A stretch of 37,078 nucleotides of DNA from Gammaproteobacteria bacterium (GCA_963575655.1 CAUYTY010000188.1:1-37078); one strand, 5' to 3'; counted from the first letter of the stretch, positions 19,501 through 28,926 are shown. Program-made: numbers and translations. The notes: generated by a model from the letters alone, not told the origin.

Positions 19501-20725
19501 CCTGGCCGCATTAATGGGGGGCGATACCGGAGTGGAAAGTGCTCCAGGGGTGGGGAGCACTTTTTGGCTTACGGCACGATTACGCCAGGGCTCGGAACAA
19601 GTGGTGCAGACTAAGAGGAAGGCCCTGGATGTAGAGCAAATATTGTTACGCGAGCATTGTCAGGCACGAATTCTGTTGGTAGAGGACAACCCGATCAATC
19701 AGGAAGTAGCGCGGGAACTATTGAAGGGGGTGGGTTTCGAGGTAGATCTAGCCGGTGATGGGGTCAATGCCTTGGCAAAGATACAAGAAGGTACCTACGA
19801 CCTTATTCTGATGGATGTGCATATGCCGGTCATGGATGGATTGGTCGCTACTCGTGCCATTCGCGCATTGCCTGGCTGGGAAAATGTACCTATCCTGGGG
19901 ATGAGCGCCAACGTTTTTGCCGAGGACCGACACCAGTGTTTGGCGGCAGGGATGGATGATTTTGTGGCTAAGCCGATGGTTCCGGAGGATCTATTTGCCA
20001 GTTTGGCGCGGTGGTTGCAAAACAGAAATGGGGGGAGCGCTACGATGGGGGAAAAGGCTGATACGGAATATCTCCGTCAGGATTCGGTAGCGATTGTACA
20101 AACCAATGTGGGAGCTGTGGTATCGACGGAATCTTTATTGCTGCGAGCGTTAACTGCGATTGCGGGTCTGGATACTACCCTGGGTTTGAAGACTCAGCGT
20201 GGCCAGCTTGAAAGCTATATCCGGTTATTGCATAGCTTCGCCCACTATCACCGCGATGATATGACACGCTTTGCCCAGAGCATGGCCAAAGGGGATCGCA
20301 AAGGGGCACAGCACTTGGTTCATACCCTTAAAGGCGTGGCCGGTAATCTGGGGGCCACCTCGCTACGGATACCAGTTCAACAATTAGAAGAGGCCCTCCG
20401 CCGTATTGATTCGGCCAAGGAAATCGACTCGCTGCAGATTATTGTGGAAAAAGAACTAAGTGCGCTGGTTACCGGTATCCTTGCCGTGCCGTTAATTGCT
20501 CCCGCAACTGTGGAGGTTAGCCCCGAACAGGCGCAGGAATTGCTGGATCAATTGGAACATCTACTTGCCACCAATGATTACGTTGGGCGTACATTTCTGC
20601 AAGAGCACAGTCTTCACCTTCGGGTTATTCTCGGGGAGCAGGCCACGGAATTAGAACGATTGGTTGAACGCTTCGATTATGAATCAGCCTTGGCCCTGGT
20701 GCGTGCCGCTCGTGTAGGAAAATAG
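16589..20725 (+). CDS. Cytosolic five-PAS hybrid sensor histidine kinase with receiver and HPt domains
   Basis: This 1,378-residue protein autophosphorylates on histidine and passes phosphate through an internal relay. I see about five PAS domains (near 70-190, 200-340, 350-465, 475-600 and 625-755), with linkers such as DVTERK, DITARK and DITEKQ. A coiled coil (about 595-625) separates PAS4 and PAS5. HisKA has H783 in SHEIRTPMN. The ATPase domain has its N-box near 898, DTGIGI at 931-936 and a GGTGLGLAI lid. The receiver phospho-acceptor is D1076 in LMDVHMP, and the HPt histidine is H1245 in HTLKG. No membrane helix is evident, so the signal is probably intracellular (redox, gas or small molecule). 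Start ATG 16589 has GGAG about 9 nt upstream. No partner regulator is adjacent. Confidence 0.93.
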   Translation: MAAEKNLLNPSRPSSVKIPTATSGPDIGDAGLCRQHSEKLLGLIADTLPVAISYVDTIPPGGWNAAAEYHQRLWLAPDAAQVGTWEWFLETNQYYWSEEIWPLYGRMPHSCLPSYDGWLQAVCPLDRERVAAAFSAATAQGIEFKVEWRVNPVAGASLRWLMAHGRPVREVDGRITSYVGIVFDVTERKRARQALMESEERYRRIVATVPGILYDYILYPDGSNRFLYVGPRLHEILELDEAALLADSRLFWDMVHPDDVASLRAEDVAAHREGRLFSAECRVITPSRQLKWIHLTAKPCPGSIPTPGECILLDDSLPSAAVKPGEPEPAIWSGIILDITARKEAEQAVNESEHTYRSLFKNLLNGVAYCRMLYRNDLPEDFIYLAVNEAFVAQTGLQDVVGKRVSEVIPGIREQDLELFEILSRVVLSGRPECFEIYVTSLQQWISATVYSPAATHFVLVFDVITERKQTEARLRKLSLAVEQSPNSIVITNTAAEIEYVNESFTRITGYTLDEVRGKNPRILQSGQTPPERYELLWDTLTQGRSWQGEFVNQRKNGELFVEYEIFTPIRQPDGRVTHYLAIKEDITEKQRLNQELNQHRHRLEELVKKRTQQLQEANRILEKTSAEVADLYNNAPCGYHSLDAQGRYVAVNDTELAMLGYTREELIGKKNIRDLISVDSQERFSANFQTLLKNGRIRDAEYNLVCKSGALLPVVINADTVCDAQGNFLYSRSTLFDDTDRKRREQQIVLLNRHYWAELARRAEEAEAATRAKSAFLANMSHEIRTPMNAILGLTHLLQRGMSNPSHLDKLDKISSSAHHLLSIINGILDLSKIEAGRFQLEVTDFSVDEMLAKIVAMIGPRARSKGLTLTIDKGGLPAWLYGDPTRLSQVLLNYLDNAVKFTERGEISLCARILEVLENELWVQFEVQDTGIGIESEQCSRLFSAFEQADSSITRRYGGTGLGLAINRRLAALMGGDTGVESAPGVGSTFWLTARLRQGSEQVVQTKRKALDVEQILLREHCQARILLVEDNPINQEVARELLKGVGFEVDLAGDGVNALAKIQEGTYDLILMDVHMPVMDGLVATRAIRALPGWENVPILGMSANVFAEDRHQCLAAGMDDFVAKPMVPEDLFASLARWLQNRNGGSATMGEKADTEYLRQDSVAIVQTNVGAVVSTESLLLRALTAIAGLDTTLGLKTQRGQLESYIRLLHSFAHYHRDDMTRFAQSMAKGDRKGAQHLVHTLKGVAGNLGATSLRIPVQQLEEALRRIDSAKEIDSLQIIVEKELSALVTGILAVPLIAPATVEVSPEQAQELLDQLEHLLATNDYVGRTFLQEHSLHLRVILGEQATELERLVERFDYESALALVRAARVGK

Positions 20726-20770
20726 GGCTATCCGTCTACGCAAGTCCCGTACCAAGGTAACAACTGTCGC

Positions 20771-20854
20771 GTAGCGGTGTAATGAGTTTCACCATGGGTT
20801 TCAACCCACGGCTAAACTCATTACACCGCTACACCGCTACACCGCTACACCGCT
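20771..20854. repeat. 19-bp stem-loop with attached octamer tandem repeat
   Basis: A perfect 19-bp stem (20771-20789 with 20814-20832) encloses a smaller TGGGTT/AACCCA hairpin. The right arm runs into four perfect copies of ACACCGCT (20823-20854). It lies just past the hybrid kinase stop and could end its transcript, but the tandem copies suggest repeat slippage at a palindrome. Confidence 0.8.
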
Positions 20855-20993
20855 ACGCAGCATTAACAGATCTGGTAGTTCTTTAGTCGAGAGTTGTCTA
20901 AGTAACCCAAGTTGCCACCTACTTGCCCCCCCCCCAGCCCCCCCCGTAAACGGGGAGGGAGTAGGCCGCAGACCTCCCCCCGTTTGCGGGGGG

Positions 20994-21764
20994 ATGGAGG
21001 GGGGACGATTGGATGCGATCCCGAATTTTTATATCGGTTATGTACCGTTTGTTTTAGGTAGGGAGTTTCCGAATCGAGTTAGTTATAACCGATTTGTAGA
21101 GCTAGAGCAATCCGTTCTAGTTCCACTGTGTGCCTATTTAAACACGCGTCGCGTTACTTCAAAAGGAATTGCATTTATTGACTCAACGCCATTACGTGTC
21201 TGCCATAACCGCCGTATTCCTCGTCACAGAACATTCAATGGACTCGCCGCAAGAGGAAAAACATCCGTTGATTGGTATTATGGATTTAAGTTGCATCTTG
21301 TTATTGATGACCAGGGAGAGCTGGTCTCTTTTCTTGTTACGCCAGGAAATATTGACGATCGTAAGGGGTTGAAGGAAATGGCAAAATTTATTAATGGTAA
21401 ATTGTTTGGAGACAAAGGGTACATTTCAAAGGCGCTTCAAGAATCTTTATGGGAGCAGGGAATTGAATTGATTACAAAAATTCGAAAGAATATGAAAAAG
21501 GTTTTTATTGGGGATTTTGACAAAATAATGTTGCGCAAACGATCCATAATTGAGACCGTTAACGATCAGCTAAAAAATATTTCTCAACTGGAACACACGC
21601 GTCATCGCAGTCTTGCTAATTTTATGGTGAATATAGTTTGTGCCCTTATCGCATACTCATGGCAACCAAAAAAGCCATCATTGAACCTTAGAAACTGGAA
21701 GACGAATAGTACAGATTTGATCGTAGTTGAAGAAAATAACACCCTATTTCTATCTAGAATGTGA
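20994..21764 (+). pseudogene. IS982-family transposase, 5'-truncated
   Basis: The reading frame of 256 codons matches IS982-type DDE transposases from about FYIGYVPFVLGREFPNRVSY onward. Catalytic acidic residues are visible in FIDSTPLRVCHNRR (first Asp), KLFGDKGYIS (second Asp) and RSIIETVNDQLKN (Glu). Complete family members are about 290-300 residues, so roughly the first 60-70 residues are missing. The first ten codons here (MEGGRLDAIP) come from the palindromic arm, not from the transposase. The catalytic core is uninterrupted, but loss of the N-terminal DNA-binding part probably inactivates it. A+T content is higher than in neighbouring housekeeping genes, as expected for an acquired element. 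Confidence 0.85.
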
Positions 21765-21795
21765 TGAGATGAGATGTTTAACAAATCCCTGATTG

Positions 21796-21815
21796 CTTAC
21801 GTCGAACTCAGGTTA
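21796..21815. repeat. Probable right end of the IS982-type element
   Basis: CTTACGTCGAACTCAGGTTA lies 31 bases after the transposase stop. The same 20 bases occur at 22330-22349, so this is likely the terminal repeat of the IS. The matching left end is not found; it was lost with the 5' end. Confidence 0.55.
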
Positions 21816-21822
21816 TCTACTT

Positions 21823-21969
21823 AACTCAAGTTGCCACCTATTCAAAACTCGGGATCGCATCCAATCGTCCCCCCTCAATCCCCCCGTAAACGGGGGGAGG
21901 TCTGCGGTCTACTCCCTCCCCGTTTACGGGGAGGGCTGGGGAGGGGGCAAGTAGGTGGCAACTTGGGTT
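21823..21969. mobile_element. Family A palindromic element, copy 2 (complete)
   Basis: A 147-bp element with ends AACTCAAGTTGCCACCTA (21823-21840) and TAGGTGGCAACTTGGGTT (21952-21969), matching in inverted orientation at 17 of 18 positions. The interior contains CCCCGTAAACGGGG-type hairpins in C/G runs. It directly follows the IS982 end and forms the right arm of the composite unit. Confidence 0.8.
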
Positions 21970-22020
21970 ATCTAAGACGGAGTGCTCCGCCGAAAATACT
22001 TTTGTCCGGACACATTAGAC

Positions 22021-22178
22021 ATTATCGGAAACCTCACCCCCCAACCCCCTCTCCTTAACAGGAGGGGGGAGAATTATTCCGTTGTTATGCTTAACTCCTG
22101 GACGGAACAGGCAAAAAATCTCCCCCTCTCCTGTTAAGGAGAGGGGGGCGGGGGGTGAGGTTTTGGGTTTCCGATAAT
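22021..22178. mobile_element. Family B palindromic element, copy 1
   Basis: A 158-bp palindromic element with ends ATTATCGGAAACCTCACCCC and the near-complement GGGGTGAGG...GGTTTCCGATAAT. Inner arms CCCTCTCCTTAACAGGAGGG and its partner around 22120-22147 also pair. AGAC is present directly outside both ends (22017-22020 and 22179-22182), consistent with a 4-bp target duplication. It has no coding capacity. Confidence 0.75.
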
Positions 22179-22280
22179 AGACCTTATCGGAAACCCCCTA
22201 CCTAGCTCTGCCGGACAACGCAACCTCATGATTTATATTGACTGTGGTGGGTGATGAGGAGGTTTCCGATAAGGTCTATT
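22176..22280. mobile_element. Family B-related palindromic element, copy 2
   Basis: AATAGACCTTATCGGAAACC (22176-22195) and its perfect complement (22261-22280) bound a 105-bp segment. The core TTATCGGAAACC is shared with copy 1, which it abuts. The interior has no recognised feature. Confidence 0.7.
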
Positions 22281-22329
22281 GATGTGCTCCAGTGGTGAAG
22301 GATAATGGATACAGGCACTTATCTTGTAT

Positions 22330-22349
22330 CTTACGTCGAACTCAGGTTA
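22330..22349. repeat. Orphan IS982-type terminal sequence
   Basis: CTTACGTCGAACTCAGGTTA is identical to the putative IS982 end at 21796-21815 and in the same orientation, but no transposase is adjacent. It is probably a leftover from a second insertion that was deleted. Confidence 0.5.
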
Positions 22350-22390
22350 GATAGCCCTTAGACGGATAGCCGGTTAAATTATCGTTCCAA

Positions 22391-23482
22391 TCACATCTCC
22401 CCGTTCAGGGTGAAATAGAAGGTCGTTCCCTCTCCCAACGTCGATTCGATCCAAATCCGTCCACCGTGACGTTCGACGATTTTTTTGACAATCGTAAGTC
22501 CCACTCCTGCGCCACCACCGTATTGGTCTTTCTCGTAGAGCCGTTTGAAGATACGAAAGACCATATCATGGTGCTGTGCCGCAATCCCCACGCCATTATC
22601 ACGAACCCAGAAGATTGGCCCACTCGTATCCTCGCGATAACCTACCTCGACCCATTTCTCCGATTTGTCGTTATATTTCGCGGCATTAATGAGCAGATTC
22701 TGAAAAATCTCAGCGACCCGTACCCCATTACCACGAATGATCGGTAGATGTCCCACCCGTCGCAATTCAGCCTGCTGCTCTCTAAAAAATGGTGCGACCA
22801 CCTCGGTGATCTCATCGACCAGTTCATTAAGGTCAAGGGTCGTCCAATCCAGTTCCGCATATCCCAAACGTGAATAGTCCAAGAGGCGGTCGATAAAGAA
22901 TGACAGATGCTCAACCAATCGCTGCGTGCGCTCAATATAATTTTTTGCCTCACTGTCAAGTCGTTCGGAATAATCCTCCGCCAGTAAGGTTACATAGGTG
23001 TAGATACCACGCAAGGGCTCCTTAAGATCATGCGAGACGATATGAGCAAAATCCTGCAACTCCACATTGGAACGCTCTAATTGCACCGTCTTCGCCCGCA
23101 GGGCTAATTCGGCGTTACGACGTGCCAACAGATTACGTATTCGTGCGCGAATCACCGCCGGCGCAAATGGTTTGTGAATATAATCGTCTGCCCCTAGCTC
23201 AAGGCCAATCGTTTCATCCGCATCATAGGACCGTACCGTGACAAAGATTATCGGAATTTCCGCAGTTCGCGGATTTTCCTTCAGGCTGCGGCATACCTGG
23301 TAGCCATCCATCCCCGGCATGACCACATCGAGTAAAATCAAGTCTGGTTTTCCATTAATCAGCAGCTCCAGTGCATCCGCACCATTGGTGGCGAATAGTA
23401 GCTCGTAGCTTGGCGATAGAATAGTGGCTAGAACTTTGATCTCACTGGGACTATCATCAATAATAAGAATTTTATTTGGCAT
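22391..23482 (-). CDS. Receiver-histidine kinase protein
   Basis: The 363-residue cytosolic protein has an N-terminal receiver (about 4-120, phospho-acceptor D52 in LILLDVVMPGMDG, conserved Lys in HKPF), a short coiled coil (about 122-142), a phytochrome-type HisKA domain with H151 in VSHDLKEPLRG, and a C-terminal ATPase domain. N-box residues lie at 262-271, DNGVGI at 295-300 and GGAGVGLTIV at 323-332. A receiver-first kinase of this kind usually has its kinase activity tuned by an upstream phospho-donor. It is the last gene of the cheR-cheB operon, 15 bases after the diguanylate cyclase gene. Start ATG 23482 gives MPNKILIIDD, the standard receiver start. Its phosphorylation target is not evident. 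Confidence 0.92.
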   Translation of the reverse strand: MPNKILIIDDSPSEIKVLATILSPSYELLFATNGADALELLINGKPDLILLDVVMPGMDGYQVCRSLKENPRTAEIPIIFVTVRSYDADETIGLELGADDYIHKPFAPAVIRARIRNLLARRNAELALRAKTVQLERSNVELQDFAHIVSHDLKEPLRGIYTYVTLLAEDYSERLDSEAKNYIERTQRLVEHLSFFIDRLLDYSRLGYAELDWTTLDLNELVDEITEVVAPFFREQQAELRRVGHLPIIRGNGVRVAEIFQNLLINAAKYNDKSEKWVEVGYREDTSGPIFWVRDNGVGIAAQHHDMVFRIFKRLYEKDQYGGGAGVGLTIVKKIVERHGGRIWIESTLGEGTTFYFTLNGEM

Positions 23483-23497
23483 GTCCGTTCTTTCATT

Positions 23498-24403
23498 CTA
23501 TGAATTGGCTATCGAAATCTGATTACGGCCTGCATGTTTGGCGCGGTAAAGTGCCTGATCGGCCGTCTCAATTAGTTGTAGGGATAATTCTGTGGGTGTC
23601 GGTATTTTCGTTGTGAGCCCTACACTTACCGTGACGCAATTGGCTTCCGGTGCAAAGGCATGGGGGATCTTCAATGCCTGAACCAGGCCCACCAACCGAT
23701 TTGCAATCAACTGCGCCCCGTCTAGGTCCGTCCCTGGTAATAGACATACAAACTCCTCGCCACCGTAGCGGGCGACAAGATCAGATGATCGCGCCACCAC
23801 CCCGGCAATCGCCCCGGCCACTTGCTTGAGGCATACGTCTCCGCGTGCATGGCCATAATGGTCATTGAACGCCTTGAAGTGATCCACATCTGCGAGGAGT
23901 AGTGATAACGGATACTTCAGGCGCATCGATTGCCGCCATTGGAAATCGAGATATTCGTCAAAACGACGCCGATTGGCAATCCCGGTTAGGCCATCGGTGG
24001 TCGATAGCCGTTCCAAAACATCGCGACTGCGTTTGAGATCGATATGATTGCGCACCCGCGCCTTAACGATCGAGGCACTCACCGGCTTGATCAGATAATC
24101 AATTGCACCCAGCTCAAGCCCTTTTGTTTCGTCTTCCGTCTGGTTTGCCGTGGTAACAAAGATAATCGGGATCGTTGCTGTCCGTGCAGCCGACTTGATC
24201 CGCACACAGACCTCATAACCATCCATACCCGGCATCCTGACATCCAGCAGAATTACATCGGGCAACTGCTCTTCGACAATATTAATCCCCTCTGTCCCGG
24301 AGGTCGCAAAGAAAATATCGTAATCCTTCTCCAATATTTCATGAAGACTCAGGATATTTTCCGGGATATCATCAATGATGACCACTTTCGGTCGTGTATT
24401 CAT
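23498..24403 (-). CDS. Receiver-GGDEF response regulator (diguanylate cyclase)
   Basis: Makes cyclic di-GMP from two GTP when its receiver is phosphorylated, promoting sessile or biofilm behaviour. The 301-residue protein has one receiver (about 5-122, D54 in VILLDVRMPGMDG, Lys in LIKPVS), then a GGDEF domain (about 130-300). The active-site motif is GGEEF at 214-218, an active variant. RSSD at 205-208 lies exactly five residues before it, matching the RxxD inhibitory site, so product feedback is expected. The layout resembles PleD-type regulators but with one receiver. It begins 7 bases after the hybrid kinase stop and is probably that kinase's output. Start ATG 24403 places the receiver in its usual position. 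Confidence 0.94.
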   Translation of the reverse strand: MNTRPKVVIIDDIPENILSLHEILEKDYDIFFATSGTEGINIVEEQLPDVILLDVRMPGMDGYEVCVRIKSAARTATIPIIFVTTANQTEDETKGLELGAIDYLIKPVSASIVKARVRNHIDLKRSRDVLERLSTTDGLTGIANRRRFDEYLDFQWRQSMRLKYPLSLLLADVDHFKAFNDHYGHARGDVCLKQVAGAIAGVVARSSDLVARYGGEEFVCLLPGTDLDGAQLIANRLVGLVQALKIPHAFAPEANCVTVSVGLTTKIPTPTELSLQLIETADQALYRAKHAGRNQISIANS

Positions 24404-24410
24404 GGAGGTC

Positions 24411-27143
24411 TCACGTCATCTGGATTTTCAAAGTGGCGGCAATATTGGTTAGCAGAACCAAGGCCGCATTGAAATCAAGTGTTTCAATCGCATGAGTAAG
24501 ATGCGCAAGCTCATCGTTATCGAACATCTGATGCAATTCCGGTTTGATCTGGGTATCGAATAATCGAAGTGCCCTAATATTGTGTTCACGCAACAGGGTG
24601 GCGAGCTGTTGTACGGTCAGCGTGCAATTGGGTGCATTGGTGGAAGTCGTCATCGGGGTTGGTCCCGGATCCTCGCTATCGTAAGGAAGCTGTTTGGTCG
24701 CTGCAATGAGATCTTGCATCCGACTATTCAATTCATCCAAACCGAGGGCGATTCGTTCAGGTGTGCCCTCTTTGACAGCCTCCTCCAAACTACGTGCCGC
24801 TGTCGATACTGCCAATGCGCCAATATTGGCAGCCGCACCGGTAATCGTATGGGCGATTAGTCGAATCTGGGCCAGATCATTTTCACTAAAGGCGGCGCGT
24901 ATCTTTTCTACCACCTCCAGATTGGCGCTAATAAACTGCCGCAAGAGTTTTCTGAAAACAATTTCGCGCCCCCCAAGTCGCCGTACCGCTTGAACTATAT
25001 CGATGGTGAGTGGTTGTTCAGTTGCAATTTTTGCTACCTTCGCGCTCTGTCCTGTCTCAAGTGCAGCTAGCGTATTACTACGTTGTGTCCACTTGCGCAA
25101 TACATCAAACAGTTGTCCGACATCGATGGGTTTCGCTACATGGTCATTCATGCCGGCCTCCAGACAATTTTCACGGTCCTGCATCATGGCATCGGCAGTC
25201 ATTGCAATAATCGGTACCAATTCGCCTTCTGGATTGGCGCGGATACACCGTGTGGCATCGTAGCCATCCATCACCGGCATGTGTAGATCCATCAGCACCG
25301 CGTCGTAGTGATTCTCTGAAAATGCCCGAACCGCTTCGGCCCCATTTTCGGAAAAGTCCACAGTGATCCCAACATCACTAAAGATTTCACGCACGATATC
25401 CCGATTAGTGATGTTATCCTCCGCTACCAATAGGTGGATGCCGTCTAAACCGGTACTGTCGGGGACCGTATTGGCTATCGTTCTGCTGGTTGCTAATGCT
25501 CGTTCGCCACCATGACCGATGGCCATATGTAAAGTGTCGAGTAGTGCTGATGGAGTAACGGGTTTAACCAACAGATTACCGATACCTGCCTCTACTGCAT
25601 TTTCCGTAATCAATCCTCGACCATAGGCGGTCACCATGATAATCAGGGGGGTACCCGCAGCAGGATTAGCGTAGCCCCGATAATTTCTAATCCGCCGCGC
25701 GGTTTCCATTCCGTCGAGGTCAGGCATCTGCCAATCGACGAATACCAGATTATAGGGTTGTTCACCAATTGTTACTGCTCGTTCCAATTCAGCGAGTGCG
25801 GCCTCGCCGCTTTCAACCGTGGTCGTTGATACCCCGAATGACGACAGCATTGCACTCATCGTCTCACGTGCAACATCTAAGTCATCGACCACTAGGGCAC
25901 GATGGATACTAAGATCTACGGTATGCTGCTCGCCACTAGAGGAATTACGATCATACCAGCGGTCAAAACGGGCGGTAAATGCAAAGGTGCTACCTTGTTG
26001 CGATCGGCTATCCACCGACATAGTGCCGCCCATCATCTCCACAAGTTGACGAACGATTATTAATCCCAAACCCGTACCACCATATTTGCGGGTTGTCGAG
26101 CTATCTGCTTGGGTAAATGGTTGGAAGAGCCGATTCATTTGTTCGGGTGTCATACCAATACCGGTATCTCGTACCGAAAAGCGCAATACTACAGATTCAT
26201 TTGTCACCATGACCGGCACGACTTGCAGAACTACATCGCCACGATTGGTAAATTTGATGGCGTTGCCCACCAGGTTAAGAAAAACTTGGCCGAGGCGCAG
26301 CGGATCACCCAATAGTGTATCGGGGACATCTGGCGCAACGCTGAGTACAACCTCAATATCCTTTTGACGAACCATATCGGTGGTTACATCAATCAAGTGA
26401 CTCATCACGTCGCTTAAACGAAAGCGGGTAGTTTCTAGTTCCAGCTTACCTGCCTCGATCTTGGAAAAGTCGAGGATGTCATTAATAACAGCCAGCAGCG
26501 AGGTTGCTGCTGTATGAATCTTCCAGACATAATTTTTTTGTTGTTCCGTCAGGTCGGTTTTCTGCAATAGATAGAGCATCCCGATGACGGCGTTCATCGG
26601 TGTGCGGATTTCATGGCTCATATTCGCGACAAAGTCGCTCTTGGCCCGATTTGCCTGTTCTGCGAGTGCTTTGGCCTCCCGCAGACGTTCCTCACTATCG
26701 CGTAAGGCATTGGTCACCGCATTGACACGCGCCAATTCAACCGCGACCTGTTTACGGCTTAGGTAGAGTTCAAGAAAAATAGTAACCTTGGCCCGTAGAA
26801 TGAATGGATCGACCGGCTTTAGCAGATAATCGACAGCGCCCACTGCATAACCACGGATTTGGTCGGCCTCATCCAGGCATGAGGCGGTTAGAAATACCAG
26901 CGGTACCTCAGCGGTGCGTGGTTCATCACGGAGAAGTTCTGCCAATTCGTAGCCATCCATCTCCGGCATATCGACATCCAAGAGGATGAGGGCAAATTCG
27001 TGGTCGAGGGTGAGTGCCAATGCCTGATTACCATCGGTCGCTTCAATGACCTCGGCCATCAACTTGGCGAATAATTTGCGCAGGGCGTGGAGATTGGCGG
27101 GCTGGTCATCGACAATCAGGATCTTGGGCGTCGGCAGACTCAT
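24411..27143 (-). CDS. Hybrid histidine kinase: REC-HisKA-ATPase-REC-REC-HPt
   Basis: A 910-residue cytosolic phosphorelay protein with no PAS or membrane sensor. Its input is an N-terminal receiver (D56 in LILLDVDMP), followed by a coiled coil, HisKA (H177 in SHEIRTPMN) and ATPase (DTGIGM, then [10 protein letters not shown]). Two further receivers follow: D470 in [12 protein letters not shown] and D619 in [12 protein letters not shown]. The HPt domain has H765 in [14 protein letters not shown] chose ATG 27143 because it overlaps the cheB stop as ATGA (27140-27143) and starts [14 protein letters not shown]; a longer start at 27224 would lie inside cheB. It is the central relay of the operon and presumably takes phosphate to the adjacent GGDEF regulator. 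Confidence 0.94.
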   Translation of the reverse strand: MSLPTPKILIVDDQPANLHALRKLFAKLMAEVIEATDGNQALALTLDHEFALILLDVDMPEMDGYELAELLRDEPRTAEVPLVFLTASCLDEADQIRGYAVGAVDYLLKPVDPFILRAKVTIFLELYLSRKQVAVELARVNAVTNALRDSEERLREAKALAEQANRAKSDFVANMSHEIRTPMNAVIGMLYLLQKTDLTEQQKNYVWKIHTAATSLLAVINDILDFSKIEAGKLELETTRFRLSDVMSHLIDVTTDMVRQKDIEVVLSVAPDVPDTLLGDPLRLGQVFLNLVGNAIKFTNRGDVVLQVVPVMVTNESVVLRFSVRDTGIGMTPEQMNRLFQPFTQADSSTTRKYGGTGLGLIIVRQLVEMMGGTMSVDSRSQQGSTFAFTARFDRWYDRNSSSGEQHTVDLSIHRALVVDDLDVARETMSAMLSSFGVSTTTVESGEAALAELERAVTIGEQPYNLVFVDWQMPDLDGMETARRIRNYRGYANPAAGTPLIIMVTAYGRGLITENAVEAGIGNLLVKPVTPSALLDTLHMAIGHGGERALATSRTIANTVPDSTGLDGIHLLVAEDNITNRDIVREIFSDVGITVDFSENGAEAVRAFSENHYDAVLMDLHMPVMDGYDATRCIRANPEGELVPIIAMTADAMMQDRENCLEAGMNDHVAKPIDVGQLFDVLRKWTQRSNTLAALETGQSAKVAKIATEQPLTIDIVQAVRRLGGREIVFRKLLRQFISANLEVVEKIRAAFSENDLAQIRLIAHTITGAAANIGALAVSTAARSLEEAVKEGTPERIALGLDELNSRMQDLIAATKQLPYDSEDPGPTPMTTSTNAPNCTLTVQQLATLLREHNIRALRLFDTQIKPELHQMFDNDELAHLTHAIETLDFNAALVLLTNIAATLKIQMT

Positions 27144-27769
27144 GTGACATTCCCATGGGGATGGTGTACTGCGGATACCAGAAAATCGGCAATTGCCTCG
27201 AGGGGGAGTACTACATCCACACAACCGGTCGCAATCGCTGCCTCGGGCATTTTGCGGGCAACTGCTGTTTCCGGAGTTTGGGCTATGGTCAGTCCCCCCA
27301 CCTTTTTGATAGCGGCGATCCCTCGGCTCCCATCATCATTGGCCCCAGTAAGGATTACACCAATTAATCCATTGCCATAAAGATCGGCGGCGGAATAAAA
27401 CAAGAGGTCAATGGCCGGTCGTACGTTGCATACCTTGTCATCGACCGACAGGGCAAAGGTTCGATCTGGTTCAAGCAGCAGGTGATAACTCGGCGGGGCC
27501 ACGTAGACCAATCCTGGCGCCACTGGACAACGTTCAATCGCCTCCTGCACCGGAAGCTTACATATCACTGTAAGAATTTCCGGCAATAGACTTTTTAGCG
27601 ATGCCGCGATATGAGAAACGATCACCACCGGCAAGGGAAAATCCATTGGCAGGCCGGCTAAAATAATTCGTAAGGCATCCACACCGCCGGCAGAACATCC
27701 CATAACCACCGCCTGTGGTTGCGATAGTCGAAAAGAATGGTTAGTGGTCGATTGAAAGTGCGCGATCAT
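27140..27769 (-). CDS. cheB: Stand-alone CheB-type methylesterase domain
   Basis: Removes methyl groups from receptor glutamates (and can deamidate glutamine) in chemosensory adaptation. This 209-residue protein is only the catalytic domain; the N-terminal receiver of classical CheB is absent. The triad is visible: S26 in GCSAGG, H53 in VSHIAAS and D146 in [10 protein letters not shown]. Start ATG 27769 is preceded by GGGAG 7 nt upstream, and its first 29 bases overlap the 3' end of cheR. An ORF from 27865 would run deeper into cheR. It cannot be activated by its own receiver, so control may come from the neighbouring hybrid kinase (inference). Its target may be a receptor elsewhere or a non-receptor protein. 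Confidence 0.9.
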   Translation of the reverse strand: MIAHFQSTTNHSFRLSQPQAVVMGCSAGGVDALRIILAGLPMDFPLPVVIVSHIAASLKSLLPEILTVICKLPVQEAIERCPVAPGLVYVAPPSYHLLLEPDRTFALSVDDKVCNVRPAIDLLFYSAADLYGNGLIGVILTGANDDGSRGIAAIKKVGGLTIAQTPETAVARKMPEAAIATGCVDVVLPLEAIADFLVSAVHHPHGNVT

Positions 27770-28598
27770 GATATTCTCCCGTTTTCTTGAAGAGACGTAG
27801 CTCACTATCGAGAGGCAGAAAATAGCGCCCCGCCTCCGCAAATGACAGATTCTCACGTGTCCCAACGCACAACACCCCGCCCCGTGCCAGGCTCGCCAGA
27901 AATAATGACAGGACTCGGTCTTGCAATTGTCGATTGAAATATATTAAGACATTGCGACAGATCACCATCTGCACCTCACAGAACACCCCATCCGCAACCA
28001 AATTATGGTGGGCAAAGACAATGCGGCTGCGCAGTGCTTCATCCACGCGCCCCAGGTCATACTTCATGTGAAAGTAGTCACTCAGTGCGGCCTTACCACC
28101 CGCCTTGCGATAATTATCGTGGTACTCATGGATATTCTTGGCCGAGAATACCCCTTCCTCGGCAAAAGAGAGGGCCGCGTCATTAATATCGGTAGCGTAG
28201 ATCTGGGTCTTGTGTAGCAATCCTTCTTCTTGGAGCAGAATCGCGAGGGAATAGACCTCCTCGCCGGTCGCGCAACCGGCTTGCCAAATATTAGGGCGTG
28301 GGTAGGAATTTAGGATAGGCACCACCTGTTCACGGATGGCGCGAAATACCAGTGGGTCGCGGAACATCTCGGTCACTGGTACCGAAAGATGTGCAAGGAT
28401 ATTCGGTAGCAACATTGGTTCGCGTACTATACGTGGGATCAGATCCACCACGCTCGCACAACTAAAGGTATTGGCAAGGGCCTGTACCCGACGCTTAAAC
28501 GACGCCCGCGCATAGTGATCGAAATCATAACCATGACGCAGTCGCATCGCCTCAACGAATAGGTCGATCTCCAGATCCTCGATCTCAGTATCTACCAT
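27741..28598 (-). CDS. cheR: CheR-type SAM-dependent protein-glutamate methyltransferase
   Basis: Methylates glutamate side chains of chemoreceptors using SAM. The 285-residue protein has the N-terminal helical CheR domain (about 8-65), the VTEMFRDP motif (75-82) and the Rossmann SAM-binding domain. GCATGEEVYSLAI lies at 108-120 and the acidic ribose ligand in YATDIND (134-140), with CRNVLIYF further on. No TPR or PAS extension is present. The start is ATG 28598, with AAGGAAA about 6 nt upstream; the ORF from 28706 runs through a C/G-rich hairpin and is unlikely. It is the first gene of the five-gene minus-strand operon and overlaps cheB by 29 bases, implying tightly coupled expression. Confidence 0.92.
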   Translation of the reverse strand: MVDTEIEDLEIDLFVEAMRLRHGYDFDHYARASFKRRVQALANTFSCASVVDLIPRIVREPMLLPNILAHLSVPVTEMFRDPLVFRAIREQVVPILNSYPRPNIWQAGCATGEEVYSLAILLQEEGLLHKTQIYATDINDAALSFAEEGVFSAKNIHEYHDNYRKAGGKAALSDYFHMKYDLGRVDEALRSRIVFAHHNLVADGVFCEVQMVICRNVLIYFNRQLQDRVLSLFLASLARGGVLCVGTRENLSFAEAGRYFLPLDSELRLFKKTGEYHDRALSIDH

Positions 28599-28683
28599 AG
28601 TGTTTCCTTTCTTATAATTTTCTCGTAATTGCTTAGAATTGTTTATTCCCCCTCTCAGCAAGAAGGGGGAGGGGCTTGGCCAC

Positions 28684-28926
28684 CGTTTTGTCAAGCTACA
28701 TTTCATGCTACCTCGAAGGGGTTACGTTATTTGGCCCAGGGTTGCGACGTAGTCGCTACCCCGAGCTAAATTAGACGTATGCAACCCATTCTGGGTTGAG
28801 CTATGCCATACATAATTCCAGGGTAACGCTATTTTCTATTTCCCCAGGGTAGCGACTATGTTGCAACCCTGGGCCAAACGACGTAACCCCTTTTGGGTAA
28901 TAAGCTAAATGTAGCCTGACGAAACG
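28684..28926. mobile_element. Family C palindromic element
   Basis: Outer arms CGTTTTGTCAAGCTACATTT (28684-28703) and AAATGTAGCCTGACGAAACG (28907-28926) pair with two G-T-type differences. Inner arms 28717-28761 and 28847-28891 are 45 bp each and match at 41 positions. A further small hairpin sits at the centre (CAACCCATTCTGGGTTG). It has no coding capacity. The size and nested symmetry suggest a non-autonomous element or a strong cruciform. Confidence 0.8.

Larger units (their letters stand above)
20903..21970. mobile_element. Composite unit with 126-bp inverted arms around an IS982-type remnant
   Basis: Outer ends are TAACCCAAGTTGCCACCTA (20903-20921) and its exact complement (21952-21970). 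Arms 20904-21029 and 21844-21969 are complementary over 126 positions with about six differences. TCTAAG sits immediately outside both ends (20897-20902 and 21971-21976), consistent with a 6-bp target duplication of the whole unit. The right arm belongs to a complete family A palindromic element (21823-21969); the left arm is a reversed copy missing its inner end. Between them lies an IS982-family transposase gene truncated at its 5' end. Confidence 0.75.
21970..22390. other. Non-coding repeat cluster after the composite unit
   Basis: About 420 bases without a gene. It holds two family B palindromic elements (22021-22178 and 22176-22280), an orphan IS982-type end (22330-22349), and TAGACGGATAGCC at 22359-22371. 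The last is the exact complement of GGCTATCCGTCTA at 20726-20738 beyond the far side of the cluster. No promoter or small gene is recognised. Confidence 0.6.

Noticed and set aside
24411-27224. Longer hybrid kinase from ATG 27224
   Set aside because: The extra 27 residues lie inside cheB and do not resemble a receiver start; ATG 27143 overlaps the cheB stop as ATGA.
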